DNA of 64,000 nucleotides from NCBI RefSeq assembly GCF_020092905.1, contig NZ_JAGSGB010000004.1, positions 124,001 through 188,000 of the forward strand. The letters run 5' to 3'. A model generated the notes under the pieces. It saw only the letters and a program-made list of their open reading frames with translations. It did not search any database and was not told the origin of the DNA. The stretch comes from Pacificimonas aurantium (GTDB lineage: Bacteria > Pseudomonadota > Alphaproteobacteria > Sphingomonadales > Sphingomonadaceae). The stretch's first letter is position 1. Each line of letters starts with the position of its first letter. Shown piece after piece: positions 1 through 9,127 of this stretch. Made by a program: the position numbers and the translations under genes.

Positions 1-107
1 TTCATACGCCGTCCGCACTTCGCGCCCATCCGGATATGGCGAATTTCCTGACCTGGATCGCGGCCAAGCCGCCGGATTTCCATGCACCGACGCGGGCGAA
101 GCGCTAG
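1..107 (+). CDS. C-terminal end of a truncated gene (possibly a LysR-type regulator)
   Basis: An open frame enters from the left edge and ends at TAG 105-107. Its last 34 residues include a stretch around AHPDMANFLTWI. That resembles the end of the effector domain of LysR-type regulators, where a hydrophobic strand is followed by a final FxxWI/L helix, but the fragment is too short for a firm assignment. The other two forward frames either hit an early stop or read as low-complexity peptide. It sits 10 bases before the next start, so the two genes may be co-transcribed. Confidence 0.4.
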   Translation, partial: HTPSALRAHPDMANFLTWIAAKPPDFHAPTRAKR

Positions 108-117
108 GGACGGCAGC

Positions 118-681
118 ATGATGAGTGCGTGGCTGATTCCCGTCATGATCCTGGCCGTGGCGCTCGCCGTGGACGCCGTCGCCGTCGCCGCCGCGCAAGG
201 TGCCTGCTACCGGCCCAGCGCCGGTCGAAGCGCAGAGATGGCGCTGGCGTTCGGACTGGCCCAGGGCGTGATGCCCCTCGGCGGATTTTTTCTTGGTGCG
301 CTTGCCGTCGGCGCGGTCGAGGCGGTCGACCACTGGATCGCCCTGGCGCTGCTGGGCTTCCTAGGTTTCCAGATGCTGCGCGGCAGCTTCGGCGAAGACG
401 AGGTCGTCAATCCCCTGCGCGGGCGCACCCTGCTGCTCGCCGCCCTCGCAACCAGCATCGACGCCTTCGCGGCGGGTCTGACCCTGCCGCTCCTCGACGC
501 GCCTGCCTTCGCCGCCTGTGCAGCCATCGCCGGCGTGACTGCGCTTCTCAGCTACGCGGCCGTCCGGCTGGGCGTCAGGGCAGGCCCGCGGCTGGGCGAC
601 TATGCCGAACGTGTCGGCGGCGTGCTGCTGATCCTGATCGGCCTGCGTATCTTCATCAGCCACCAGTTTCTGGGCGCCTGA
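118..681 (+). CDS. mntP: MntP-like manganese efflux pump
   Basis: Predicted inner-membrane protein of 187 residues with six hydrophobic segments arranged as two similar halves. Each half carries an acidic residue in a membrane helix (AVALAVDAVAV near residue 15 and ATSIDAFAAG near 115). This is the pattern of the MntP/DUF204 family, which exports Mn(II). The length matches the family. The ATG at 118 has AGGGA eight bases upstream and starts directly with the first membrane helix; an in-frame ATG at 82 would add a charged, non-hydrophobic tail and is less likely. The gap to the preceding gene is too short to hold the yybP-ykoY riboswitch found before some mntP genes. Transport specificity is inferred from the family. 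Confidence 0.8.
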   Translation: MMSAWLIPVMILAVALAVDAVAVAAAQGACYRPSAGRSAEMALAFGLAQGVMPLGGFFLGALAVGAVEAVDHWIALALLGFLGFQMLRGSFGEDEVVNPLRGRTLLLAALATSIDAFAAGLTLPLLDAPAFAACAAIAGVTALLSYAAVRLGVRAGPRLGDYAERVGGVLLILIGLRIFISHQFLGA

Positions 682-738
682 TCCGAGCGGCGACAACCAC
701 CCCTTTCCTCTCTCTTCGTTCATGGTATGTTCTTTCTC

Positions 739-1836
739 ATGGCGAATGATTCCCATATGGTTCGCAAGGGGCGCGGTGCAGCCTCCAACGGGCTCAGCCA
801 GCGATTCGACAGCATCGTTCGCGAAGCGGATGGCGACTGGTTGGATCAGCGTACGGCGGACGCGGGCGACGACGATGCCGACCCGGATCCGCTGCGTACC
901 GATGTCTCGCTGGAAACCCCGCGCAGCGCCATAACGCGCAACCAGTCGCCCGATGTGCCGTTCGACCGCTCGGTGAATGCCTATCGCGGCTGCGAACATG
1001 GCTGCGTCTATTGTTTCGCGCGCCCCACCCATGCCTATCTGGGTCTGTCGCCCGGCCGGGACTTCGAAACCAAGCTGACCGCGAAGCCCGCCGTCCCCGA
1101 CCTCTTGCGAAGGGAATTGCAGCGTGCGTCCTACGAATGCCGGCCTATGGCGCTCGGCACCAATACCGACCCCTATCAGCCGATCGAAAGAACGTACCGC
1201 ATCACCCGGATGATTCTGGAAATTCTCGATGAGTGCCACCATCCGGTGACGATCACGACCAAATCCGCGCGCGTGCTCGACGATCTGGACCTGCTTGCGC
1301 GGATGGCGAAGCGGCGCCTGTCGGCGGTGATGCTGTCCGTCACGAGCCTGGTGCCCGAAACGGCGCGCCGTATGGAACCCCGCGCCTCGGCACCGGGCCG
1401 GCGCCTCGCGGCGATTCGCGAGCTGTCGGCAGCGGGGGTGCCGGTGCATGTGTCCGTCTCCCCAATCGTACCGGCGATCAACGATCACGAGATCGAGGCC
1501 ATTCTGGAAGCGGCCGCTGCGGCGGGGGCGAGCGGCGCCTTTTCGATCGTCGTGCGGCTGCCACACGAAGTGGCGCCGCTGTTCCGCGAGTGGCTGGCCG
1601 TCCATTATCCGGACCGCGCCGCGCGGGTCATGAACCACCTGCGCGAGATGCGCGGGGGGAAGGACAATGAAGCGCGCTTTTTCGAGCGGTACAATCCGAA
1701 GGGGGCGTACGCCGCGACGCTGAAGGCGCGGTTCGAGCGCAAGAAGCGGGCGCTGGGACTGGGCGGGAACCGGCTGAACCTGCGCACGGACCTGTTCGAT
1801 CCGTCCGCCCTGTCAGCCCAGCCCCGCCTTCTCTAG
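739..1836 (+). CDS. PA0069-family radical SAM protein
   Basis: Protein of 365 residues with the motif CEHGCVYC, the CxxxCxxC cluster that binds the [4Fe-4S] centre and S-adenosylmethionine in radical SAM enzymes. The N-terminal region around FDRSVNAYRGCEHGC and the ALGTNTDPYQPIE segment are typical of the PA0069 group, which is related to spore photoproduct lyase (SplB) but has no assigned substrate. A DNA-repair role is sometimes suggested from that relationship and remains unproven. Three in-frame ATGs (727, 739, 757) compete and none has a clear ribosome site; 739 is a compromise. The gene stands alone, facing the acyl-CoA synthetase tail to tail. Confidence 0.85.
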   Translation: MANDSHMVRKGRGAASNGLSQRFDSIVREADGDWLDQRTADAGDDDADPDPLRTDVSLETPRSAITRNQSPDVPFDRSVNAYRGCEHGCVYCFARPTHAYLGLSPGRDFETKLTAKPAVPDLLRRELQRASYECRPMALGTNTDPYQPIERTYRITRMILEILDECHHPVTITTKSARVLDDLDLLARMAKRRLSAVMLSVTSLVPETARRMEPRASAPGRRLAAIRELSAAGVPVHVSVSPIVPAINDHEIEAILEAAAAAGASGAFSIVVRLPHEVAPLFREWLAVHYPDRAARVMNHLREMRGGKDNEARFFERYNPKGAYAATLKARFERKKRALGLGGNRLNLRTDLFDPSALSAQPRLL

Positions 1837-1887
1837 CGGTCCCCAGACTTGGCCAGTCCCTGCCCAGACCTGCCCGTCCCCGGGAGG

Positions 1888-3528
1888 TCAGGCGGCCTTC
1901 GCAGTGGGCAGCTCGTAATCCTTGAACTGTTCGCGCAGCGCCGTCTTCTGGATCTTGCCCGTGGCCGTGTGCGGGATTTCGTCGACGAAAACGATGTCGT
2001 CGGGCATCCACCACTTGGCGATCCGGCCTTCCAGATGAGAGAGGATGGCTTCCTTCGTGGGCGAGGCCCCCTCGCGCGGCACGACGACCAGCAGCGGCCG
2101 CTCGTCCCACTTCGGATGCGGAAGGCCGATAACGGCAGCCTCCGCCACGCCCTCGGCGCCCACGGCTTCATTCTCCAGCTCGATGGACGAAATCCACTCG
2201 CCGCCCGACTTGATCACATCCTTCGAGCGGTCGGTGATCTGCATGTAGCCCTCGGAGTCGATGGTCGCGACGTCGCCGGTATCGAACCAGCAGTCCTCGT
2301 CGACGATCACCCCGCCATCACCGCCGAAATATTCCTCCGCGACCCAAGGGCCACGAACGAGCAGGTGGCCGAAGGCCTTACCGTCGCGCGGGAGGTCGTT
2401 GCCGTCCTCGTCGACGATCTTCATTTCCACCCCGAAGATGGCGCGGCCCTGCTTCGTCTTGATGTCGAACTGCGCCTCCTCGTTGAGGGCCGCCGCAGAG
2501 GCCGAGAGCGTTCCGACGGTCCCCAGCGGCGACATTTCGGTCATGCCCCAGGCATGGAAAACGTCGACGCCGTACTTCTTCTTGAAGGCGACGATCATGG
2601 AGCGCGGACAGGCCGACCCGCCGATGACGACACGTTCGAGCGCACCGAGATCCTGGCCGGTCTTCTCGAGATATTGCAGCATGCCGAGCCAGATGGTCGG
2701 GACCGCCGCGGTCATGGTGACCCCCTCCTTCAGCATCAGCTTGTGAAGCGTCTCCGGGTCGAAATGCGGGCCGCCCATGACCAGCTTCGCGCCGACAGCC
2801 GCGGTCGCGTAAGGCATGCCCCACGCGTTTGCGTGATACATGGGAACGACCGGCAGGGCGACGTCGCTCGAGCCCAGGCTGAGTGCGTCCTTCGAAATTC
2901 CGCCGAACGTATGAAGGACGTTGGACCTGTGGGTGTAGAGAACGCCCTTCGGATTGCCGGTCGTGCCGCTGGTATAGCAAAGTCCGGCGGGAGCCGTTTC
3001 CTCGACCTCGGCCCAGGAATAGCCGGCAGGCGCCTCCGCGACGAAGGTCTCGTAACAGGTCAGGTCCAGAGAACTATCCGCGGGCATATGCGCAGCGTCG
3101 GTCATGAGGATGAAATGTTCGACCGTCTTCAGCTGCGGCGCGATCTTCTCGACGAGCGGCACGAAGGTCAGGTCGAAGAACAGCGCCCGGTCGCCGGCAT
3201 GGTTGAGAATGTAGACGATCTGTTCCTCGAACAGGCGCGGGTTCACCGTGTGCGCGACGGCGCCCATGCCGGAAATCCCGTACCAGCATTCGACATGGCA
3301 ATGCGTATTCCAGGCAAGCGTCGCAACGCGGTCACCGCGCCCTATGCCCAGTTTCGAAAGGCCCGACGCGACCTGTAGCGAGCGTTCGCGCACTTCGGCC
3401 CAGTTGGACCGGTGCTCGGTCCCCTCGCAAGTCAGCGACACGACTTCGCGGCTGCCATGATTGGTCGCCGCATGGTCGATCAGTTTCCAGACCAGAAGCG
3501 GCCAGTCCTGCATTCCGCCAAGCATCAT
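1888..3528 (-). CDS. Long-chain fatty acid--CoA ligase (AMP-binding acyl-CoA synthetase)
   Basis: ATP-dependent acyl-CoA synthetase of the ANL superfamily, about 546 residues. The P-loop-like motif [12 protein letters not shown] lies near residue 180. The adenylation motif GWGMTE-type sequence appears here as [14 protein letters not shown] and the hinge region [13 protein letters not shown] follow, then the C-terminal lysine in [10 protein letters not shown]. It activates fatty acids as acyl-AMP and then acyl-CoA for beta-oxidation or lipid synthesis. Chain-length preference cannot be read from the sequence; the [18 protein letters not shown] block resembles medium/long-chain AlkK-type enzymes. 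GGGAGGA precedes the ATG at 3528, which fixes the start; a TTG overlapping that site is not the start. Single-gene unit. Confidence 0.88.
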   Translation of the reverse strand: MMLGGMQDWPLLVWKLIDHAATNHGSREVVSLTCEGTEHRSNWAEVRERSLQVASGLSKLGIGRGDRVATLAWNTHCHVECWYGISGMGAVAHTVNPRLFEEQIVYILNHAGDRALFFDLTFVPLVEKIAPQLKTVEHFILMTDAAHMPADSSLDLTCYETFVAEAPAGYSWAEVEETAPAGLCYTSGTTGNPKGVLYTHRSNVLHTFGGISKDALSLGSSDVALPVVPMYHANAWGMPYATAAVGAKLVMGGPHFDPETLHKLMLKEGVTMTAAVPTIWLGMLQYLEKTGQDLGALERVVIGGSACPRSMIVAFKKKYGVDVFHAWGMTEMSPLGTVGTLSASAAALNEEAQFDIKTKQGRAIFGVEMKIVDEDGNDLPRDGKAFGHLLVRGPWVAEEYFGGDGGVIVDEDCWFDTGDVATIDSEGYMQITDRSKDVIKSGGEWISSIELENEAVGAEGVAEAAVIGLPHPKWDERPLLVVVPREGASPTKEAILSHLEGRIAKWWMPDDIVFVDEIPHTATGKIQKTALREQFKDYELPTAKAA

Positions 3529-3658
3529 CGATCCTCCCAAAACCTCTTGTTTCTGCGCGTTCCACGCTAGCGCGCGCGGCTGCGCACGGTCAATTCACTT
3601 GCCGCTTGACAGAGTAGAACAAAAGGTGAACATTCAGCCGGGAAAGGGAGATGTCCTT

Positions 3659-3808
3659 ATGTATGCCTTTGCCGCACTGCTGACGCTGCTTCTGATCGTC
3701 CTGGGGTTCGGGGGAACCGCCGCCATGCTGGCCTCCCGGCGCACCGCGCTACTTTCACTCCTCATGGACGAGCCGGCGACGCTGCCTCGGCTTGCGCACG
3801 CCGTCTGA
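3659..3808 (+). CDS. Small hypothetical membrane protein (49 residues)
   Basis: Short open frame beginning MYAFAALLTLLLIVLGFGG, one strongly hydrophobic helix followed by a short basic/polar tail with an RR pair. AAGGGAG lies about eight bases before the ATG, a good ribosome-binding site, and TTGACA at 3606-3611 could be a -35 element. It overlaps the last 47 bases of pssA tail to tail. No homologue is recognised. It could be a genuine small membrane protein or a chance frame; the ribosome site and hydrophobic profile are the only support. Confidence 0.4.
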   Translation: MYAFAALLTLLLIVLGFGGTAAMLASRRTALLSLLMDEPATLPRLAHAV

Positions 3809-4574
3809 CCTTCCGGTACCTCAGCATGCTGAACGGTATGGTGAGGACGTAAAGTACCGACGTAAGGGCGAGCGTCATGAACGGCGCCTCCAGAAGGGCA
3901 CCGACATAAAGTGCCACGAACAGGAGTACCGCGATACGCAGGCTCCGGCTCGGACGCACCAACTTCCAACTGAAGGTCGGTACGTTCGAAATCATCAGAA
4001 AGGCGCTGAGCGCCGTTACGATCGCTGCGGCCCCTGCCCCGAGCAGGGGCTCGTTGATGTTGTAGCTGAGCGGCTCGAGCCAGAAATAGAGGAACAGCGG
4101 AGTGAGGGTGATGCCCGCTCCCACGGGTGCCGGAACGCCGGTGAGGAAACCGTGACGCTTGTGCGGCTGGTCGTCCATGTCGAGCTGCGCATTGAACCGC
4201 GCGAGCCGCAAGGCAGCGCAGATCGCATGCGCCAGCGCGATGATCCAGCCGAAGCGCGGCAGTTCGTGAAGCGTCCAGAAATAAATGATCAGCGCAGGTG
4301 CCACGCCGAACGCGGCATTGTCGGATAGGCTGTCGAGCTCTGCGCCGAAGCGGGTCGACCCGCGGATCAGCCGCGCGACGCGCCCGTCGAGCATGTCGAG
4401 GAGGCCGGCCAGGACGACCGCGAGGACTGCGCCCTGGTAATTGCCCTGGATTGCCAGGCGAATGGCAGTCAGCCCCGCGCACAGCGCAGCGATGGTGATG
4501 GCGTTCGGGATCAGGGCGCGGATCGGCAGCACGCGCCGCACCGGAATCTCCCCGCGCTCGCCGGACGGGGTCAA
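3762..4574 (-). CDS. pssA: CDP-diacylglycerol--serine O-phosphatidyltransferase
   Basis: Makes phosphatidylserine from CDP-diacylglycerol and L-serine at the inner membrane, the first committed step to phosphatidylethanolamine. The 270-residue protein has about eight membrane helices. The CDP-alcohol phosphotransferase signature spans roughly residues 60-86, with DMLDGRVAR followed by GAELDSLSD, which supplies the catalytic and metal-binding aspartates. Its start overlaps the stop of psd by four bases (ATGA), so the two are translationally coupled. This type II, integral-membrane form is the usual one in alphaproteobacteria, unlike the peripheral E. coli enzyme. Confidence 0.92.
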   Translation of the reverse strand: MTPSGERGEIPVRRVLPIRALIPNAITIAALCAGLTAIRLAIQGNYQGAVLAVVLAGLLDMLDGRVARLIRGSTRFGAELDSLSDNAAFGVAPALIIYFWTLHELPRFGWIIALAHAICAALRLARFNAQLDMDDQPHKRHGFLTGVPAPVGAGITLTPLFLYFWLEPLSYNINEPLLGAGAAAIVTALSAFLMISNVPTFSWKLVRPSRSLRIAVLLFVALYVGALLEAPFMTLALTSVLYVLTIPFSMLRYRKVRRRAQAEAASPARP

Positions 4575-5425
4575 GCCGCCGTTCCCGTGCGTTCGGCACC
4601 GCCGCGCACGGCAAGGACGGTCTCACCCGCGATGGCGCGCTGTCCTAGGACAACCTGCGGCGCATAGCCGGCCGGCAGATAGACGTCGACGCGGCTGCCG
4701 AAGCGGATGAGGCCGATACGCTCGCCCGCAGCGACCTGCTGGTCCTCGCGCACGAACTTCACGATGCGCCGCGCGACCAGGCCCGCAATCTGCGTGACAC
4801 CGACCCGCGTGCCGTCGCCCTGTTCGATCAGGAAATACTGCCGCTCATTATCCTCGGAGGCCTTGTCGAGCTCAGCATTGACGAATGAACCGGGAACGTA
4901 GGCGATGCGGCGGACGATACCGGCCACGGGCGACCGGTTCACATGGACGTCGAAGACGCTCATGAACACCGAAATGCGCGTATAGCTCGTTTCGCCCAGC
5001 ATGTCCGGGCCGGCCAGCTGGCGCGGCGCCGGGACCGTGCGGATGTGCGAAACAAGGCCATCGGCAGGTGAGACGATCAGGCCTTCGCCCGCCGGCGTCA
5101 CACGCACGGGATCGCGGAAGAAGGTGAAGATCCAGCCCGTCACGCCGGCCATCAGCCAGCCGAGAATGTCCCAGTCGGCCACGAACCAGAAGAACAGGGT
5201 GAGAACGACGCCGATGGCGACAAACTTCGTTCCCTCGGGATGCATTTTCGGAAACTGGTAGCTCGCCGCCTCGATGTCGTTCGCCGGCGGCATCTCCGCC
5301 GCCTTCTCGGTCGCAGGCGCGGGCGGCGAACCCGGCGCAGGTGCAGAACCTTCGCCCCCGGGAGAGGCCGGAGAGGAAGGCGGTCGGGGGGCCGGTTCGT
5401 CCGGCTTGTCGGGCGTATCGCTCAT
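4571..5425 (-). CDS. psd: Phosphatidylserine decarboxylase proenzyme
   Basis: Decarboxylates phosphatidylserine to phosphatidylethanolamine. The pyruvoyl cofactor forms by self-cleavage at the serine of RFGS (in the C-terminal [11 protein letters not shown] segment), giving a large beta and a small alpha subunit. [13 protein letters not shown] and [11 protein letters not shown] are family motifs, and two hydrophobic segments near residues 67-100 anchor the protein. The 284 residues exceed the roughly 210-240 usual for this short archaeal/alphaproteobacterial form because of a Pro/Ala/Ser/Glu-rich N-terminal extension of about 45 residues. The ATG at 5425 was chosen as the first plausible start; a shorter start inside the extension is possible. 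First gene of psd-pssA. Confidence 0.92.
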   Translation of the reverse strand: MSDTPDKPDEPAPRPPSSPASPGGEGSAPAPGSPPAPATEKAAEMPPANDIEAASYQFPKMHPEGTKFVAIGVVLTLFFWFVADWDILGWLMAGVTGWIFTFFRDPVRVTPAGEGLIVSPADGLVSHIRTVPAPRQLAGPDMLGETSYTRISVFMSVFDVHVNRSPVAGIVRRIAYVPGSFVNAELDKASEDNERQYFLIEQGDGTRVGVTQIAGLVARRIVKFVREDQQVAAGERIGLIRFGSRVDVYLPAGYAPQVVLGQRAIAGETVLAVRGGAERTGTAA

Positions 5426-5569
5426 GCGCCTACTGTAGCGCGCCTTCATGGCGCAACACAACGGACGCGCATGCGCACCGTTAGCGGAGTTGATTCCCCC
5501 ACGGGCGGGCAATAGAGCCGGGGCCAATCATATATATTCCCCAACAGGCTTCCCGAAAGGACGCGCTCC

Positions 5570-6781
5570 ATGCCCAAGATCAAGGTCAAAAACCCCGTCG
5601 TCGAACTCGATGGCGACGAGATGACCCGGATCATCTGGGAGTGGATCCGCGAACGGCTGATCCTTCCCTATCTCGACGTCGACCTGAAATATTACGACCT
5701 GTCGATCCAGAAGCGCGACGAGACCGACGACCAGATCACCATCGACGCTGCCAAGGCGATCAAGGAACATGGCGTCGGCGTGAAGTGCGCCACGATTACG
5801 CCCGACGAGGCGCGCGTCGAGGAATTCGATCTGAAGAAGATGTGGAAGTCGCCGAACGGCACGATCCGCAACATCCTCGGCGGCGTCGTCTTCCGCGAAC
5901 CCATCGTCATCAAGTCCGTCCCCCGCCTCGTCCCGGGCTGGACCGATCCCATCGTCATCGGCCGCCATGCGTTCGGCGACCAGTACCGCGCGACCGACAT
6001 GTACATTCCGGGCCCGGGCAAGCTGACGATGAAGTTCGAAGGCGAGGACGGCGAGACCTTCGAAAAGGAAATCTTCCAGTTCCCCTCCCCCGGTGTGGCG
6101 ATGGGCATGTACAATCTGGACGATTCCATTCGGGACTTCGCCCGCGCCTGCATGAATTACGGCCTCAACCGCGAGTGGCCGGTCTACCTGTCGACCAAGA
6201 ACACCATCATGAAAACCTATGATGGGCGCTTCAAAGACCTGTTCCAGGAAATCTACGACAAGGAGTTCAAGGCGCAGTTCGAGAAGGTGGGCATCAGCTA
6301 TGAGCACCGCCTGATCGACGACATGGTCGCCGCGGCGATGAAGTGGAGCGGCAAGTTCGTCTGGGCCTGTAAGAATTACGACGGCGACGTGCAGTCGGAC
6401 ACCGTTGCACAGGGCTTCGGCTCGCTCGGCCTGATGACGTCGGTGCTGATGACGCCCGACGGCGACACGGTCGAAGCGGAGGCCGCCCATGGCACGGTGA
6501 CGCGCCACTACCGTATGCATCAGCAGGGCAAGGCGACCTCGACCAACCCGATCGCCTCCATCTTCGCCTGGACAGGCGGCCTGAAGCATCGCGGCAAGAT
6601 CGACGGCACGCCGGAAGTCACCGAGTTCGCCGAAACGCTGGAACGCGTCTGCGTCGAAACCGTCGAGGGCGGCGAGATGACCAAGGACCTCGCCATCCTG
6701 ATCGGTCCGGACCAGGCCTGGCTGACGACCGAGCAGTTCTTCGAAGCCATCCGCACCAACCTCGAAAAAGCGATGGGTTAA
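5570..6781 (+). CDS. icd: NADP-dependent isocitrate dehydrogenase
   Basis: TCA-cycle enzyme converting isocitrate to 2-oxoglutarate, CO2 and NADPH in the cytosol. The 403-residue protein belongs to the eukaryote-like, dimeric subfamily II, shown by the start [21 protein letters not shown], by [12 protein letters not shown] (substrate-binding Ser/Asn) and by [12 protein letters not shown] in the cofactor region. The metal-binding aspartates lie in the YEHRLIDDM region. AAAGGA precedes the ATG at about eight bases. AT-rich sequence with TATATAT lies at 5530-5540, a likely promoter -10 region. A strong hairpin follows the gene, so it is probably monocistronic. Confidence 0.95.
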   Translation: MPKIKVKNPVVELDGDEMTRIIWEWIRERLILPYLDVDLKYYDLSIQKRDETDDQITIDAAKAIKEHGVGVKCATITPDEARVEEFDLKKMWKSPNGTIRNILGGVVFREPIVIKSVPRLVPGWTDPIVIGRHAFGDQYRATDMYIPGPGKLTMKFEGEDGETFEKEIFQFPSPGVAMGMYNLDDSIRDFARACMNYGLNREWPVYLSTKNTIMKTYDGRFKDLFQEIYDKEFKAQFEKVGISYEHRLIDDMVAAAMKWSGKFVWACKNYDGDVQSDTVAQGFGSLGLMTSVLMTPDGDTVEAEAAHGTVTRHYRMHQQGKATSTNPIASIFAWTGGLKHRGKIDGTPEVTEFAETLERVCVETVEGGEMTKDLAILIGPDQAWLTTEQFFEAIRTNLEKAMG

Positions 6782-6791
6782 CTACAGATCA

Positions 6792-6836
6792 CCGGTTCTG
6801 CCCGGCCTTCATCGAAGGCGAAGGCCGGGTAACCGG
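6792..6836 (+). terminator. Hairpin after icd, possible terminator
   Basis: Nested inverted repeat: CCCGGCCTT (6801-6809) pairs with AAGGCCGGG (6821-6829), enclosed by CCGGTT (6792-6797) with AACCGG (6831-6836). No T-run follows, so it may act as a Rho-assisted terminator or as an RNA 3' stabiliser. Confidence 0.5.
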
Positions 6837-6913
6837 AACGAGTGTGAGGAAATTCCTGACCTCTTGGCAATTTTGCCACTGACGGCGCGGGTTTAAGGTG
6901 CATAATAACACCT

Positions 6914-8728
6914 ATGGCCGCTGAAACACTCGACAGTCCCGGATTTCGCGACGCTCTCGTCATTCTGGGATCCGCGGGTCTGATCATCCCCGCCTTCGCC
7001 CGCGCCCGCATCAATCCCGTCATCGGCTTCATCGTCGTCGGGTTCCTGATTGGCCCGGCGGGTCTCGGGCAGCTGCAGGGATCGGTCCCCTGGCTGACCT
7101 ATGTCTCGATATCGGACCAGGAGGTCATAGAGCCGTTCGCGGAGTTCGGCATCATCCTCCTCCTGTTCGCCATCGGCCTGGAACTGAGCGTAAAGCGCCT
7201 GTGGGAGTTGCGGCGCCTCGTCTTCATCATCGGCACGAGCGAGGTCCTGGTCGGTGCCGGCGTGATCGGCGGAACCCTGAAGCTGATCGGCTTCGACACC
7301 GGCACCTCCATCGCACTCGGCCTCGCGCTTGCCCTCTCCTCCACGGCAGTGGTGCTGCCGATGACGGGCACGAAAAGCCGCGTCGGCAAGGCCGCCTTTT
7401 CGATGCTGCTGTTCGAGGATGTCGCCCTCGTCCCCATCGTCTTCATGCTGGGGGCGTTGAGCCCCGTCGCGGGCGAGGATGTTGCCGATTTCGTCGGCAC
7501 CATGGTGTCGGGCGCGATCACCGTCGCCGTCATCTGGATCGCCGGCCGGCTGATCCTGCCGCGCATGTTCCATCAGGCCGCGCTTACAAAGAACACGGAG
7601 CTGTTCATGGCCGCCTCCCTGGTGGTCGTGATGGCGGCCAGCCTGGCGACCTCGATCGCCGGCGTGGGACCGATCGTCGGGGCACTGGTTGCAGGCCTGA
7701 TCATCGCGGAAACCCAGTACCGCGCGCAGGTCGAAGTGCTGATGGAGCCCTTCAAGAACCTTGCCCTCGGTATCTTCCTGATCACCGTGGGCATGAGCAT
7801 CGACATCGCCCTGATCGCGGACCAGTGGTACTGGATCATCGCCGCGGTCGTCGGCGTGATGGCGCTGAAGGCGCTGGTGACGGGCCTGCTGCTGCGCCTT
7901 AACGGCGCCCCGCGCGGCCTCGCCGCCAATGTGGGCGTACTGATGGCCTCCCCCTCGGAGACCACGCTGATCGTGCTGGGCGCCGCAACCGCCGCACAGC
8001 TCGTCAGTCCGGAAATGGCAAGCTTCTGGCAGATCGTTACCGCCATCGGCCTGACCGCGACGCCGTTCCTCGCCCGGCTGGGCCAGCAGACAGAGCGGCA
8101 GCTCGGCCTGCAGGACCAGACTGGCTCCGCCGTCTTCGACGAGGACCAGGAATCGCCGCGGACGATCGTTGCCGGCTATGGCCGTGTCGGGCGGCTGGTC
8201 GCCGACATGCTGTCGGAACATGACGAGGACTTCGTCGTGGTGGATGCCGATATAGAGGCTGTGAACGCGGCGCGCGCGAAGGGGCACCCGACCGTCCTCG
8301 GCGACCTGGAACGGCACGAGATCCTCGAGATGATGGGGCTTGGCGCGGCCAAGGCACTCGTCCTCACCATGGACGATCCGGTACAGTCGGTGGCGACGAC
8401 GAAGGCGGTGCGAGAGGACTTTCCCGACCTCTGCATCGTCGCGCGTGCCCGCGACAGCGACCACGCCGCCGAACTGTACCGCGCCGGGGTCACCGATGCC
8501 GTTCCCGAGACGCTGGAAAGTTCGCTGCAACTTGCCGAGGCCGTTCTGGTCGACATCGGCAAGCCGATGGGCCCCGTTATCGCCTCGATCCACGAAATGC
8601 GCGAAATCCAGCGCGAACAGATCAAGCGTGCCGTGCCGGGTATCTCCCGGGAACCGCTGAAGGCGGCGAGCCGGATCGGAACGGTCGATGGCGGCGAACC
8701 CGCCGCCACTGGCCAGGACCGGTCCTAG
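6914..8728 (+). CDS. Kef-type monovalent cation:proton antiporter (CPA2 family) with TrkA-N domain
   Basis: 604-residue inner-membrane transporter. Residues about 1-390 form a CPA2 exchanger domain with some 12 helices, including the ALSSTAVVLP segment typical of Kef/YbaL/RosB proteins. Residues about 420-540 form a Rossmann RCK/TrkA-N domain beginning GYGRVGRLVADML, a nucleotide-binding site that gates transport. The ion could be K+ or Na+. KefB/KefC themselves carry a glutathione-binding RCK domain and a KefF/KefG partner; no such partner gene lies nearby, so the name KefB is not assigned. Its stop overlaps the stop of the opposing DUF1232 gene by three bases. Confidence 0.87.
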   Translation: MAAETLDSPGFRDALVILGSAGLIIPAFARARINPVIGFIVVGFLIGPAGLGQLQGSVPWLTYVSISDQEVIEPFAEFGIILLLFAIGLELSVKRLWELRRLVFIIGTSEVLVGAGVIGGTLKLIGFDTGTSIALGLALALSSTAVVLPMTGTKSRVGKAAFSMLLFEDVALVPIVFMLGALSPVAGEDVADFVGTMVSGAITVAVIWIAGRLILPRMFHQAALTKNTELFMAASLVVVMAASLATSIAGVGPIVGALVAGLIIAETQYRAQVEVLMEPFKNLALGIFLITVGMSIDIALIADQWYWIIAAVVGVMALKALVTGLLLRLNGAPRGLAANVGVLMASPSETTLIVLGAATAAQLVSPEMASFWQIVTAIGLTATPFLARLGQQTERQLGLQDQTGSAVFDEDQESPRTIVAGYGRVGRLVADMLSEHDEDFVVVDADIEAVNAARAKGHPTVLGDLERHEILEMMGLGAAKALVLTMDDPVQSVATTKAVREDFPDLCIVARARDSDHAAELYRAGVTDAVPETLESSLQLAEAVLVDIGKPMGPVIASIHEMREIQREQIKRAVPGISREPLKAASRIGTVDGGEPAATGQDRS

Positions 8729-9093
8729 CCGGCGAGACGCCAGCCCGCGTAGAGCGCGGCGGCAGCCCAGCAACTGACCACGAGCGCGGCCGCGATCCTG
8801 CTAGCGGGGGGTGCCGACGCAGTCTCAGCCTCCTTGCGCAGGCGAGCCCAGACAGGCTGCGGGATCATCCGGATCGCCAGCCAGATCCCGAGCGGCACGA
8901 CGAGCAGATCATCGGCGTAGCCGAGGATGGGGATGACGTCAGGGATCAGGTCGATCGGCGACAGCGCATAGCCTGTCACCAGAACGGCGAGAAGCTTTGC
9001 CCGGCGCGGCACGCCCGCGGTCCGTCTCGCCAGCCAGAGCGCAAGGAGGCTCGCGCGCAGCCTCCCTGCCCAGCCCTTCAGCCGGTCAAGCAA
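8725..9093 (-). CDS. DUF1232 (YkvA-like) membrane protein
   Basis: 122-residue protein with the DUF1232 signature GYALSPIDLIPDVIPILGYADDLLVVP in its middle, a short amphipathic/membrane segment of unknown function, plus a C-terminal hydrophobic helix (ALVVSCWAAAALYAGW). No ATG lies between the alaS stop and the conserved domain. The likely start is the TTG at 9093, preceded by GGACGG; this places it 34 bases after alaS and suggests co-transcription with it. Reading further upstream would run inside alaS in another frame and is rejected. Confidence 0.75.
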   Translation of the reverse strand: MLDRLKGWAGRLRASLLALWLARRTAGVPRRAKLLAVLVTGYALSPIDLIPDVIPILGYADDLLVVPLGIWLAIRMIPQPVWARLRKEAETASAPPASRIAAALVVSCWAAAALYAGWRLAG

Positions 9094-9127
9094 ATCAGAC
9101 CGTCCGGAACACAGGCGGTCCGGCCCA

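Noticed and set aside
6893-8773. 626-codon minus-strand frame opposite the Kef-type antiporter
   Set aside because: Antisense shadow with extreme His/Arg/Asp/Gly content and no recognisable motif.
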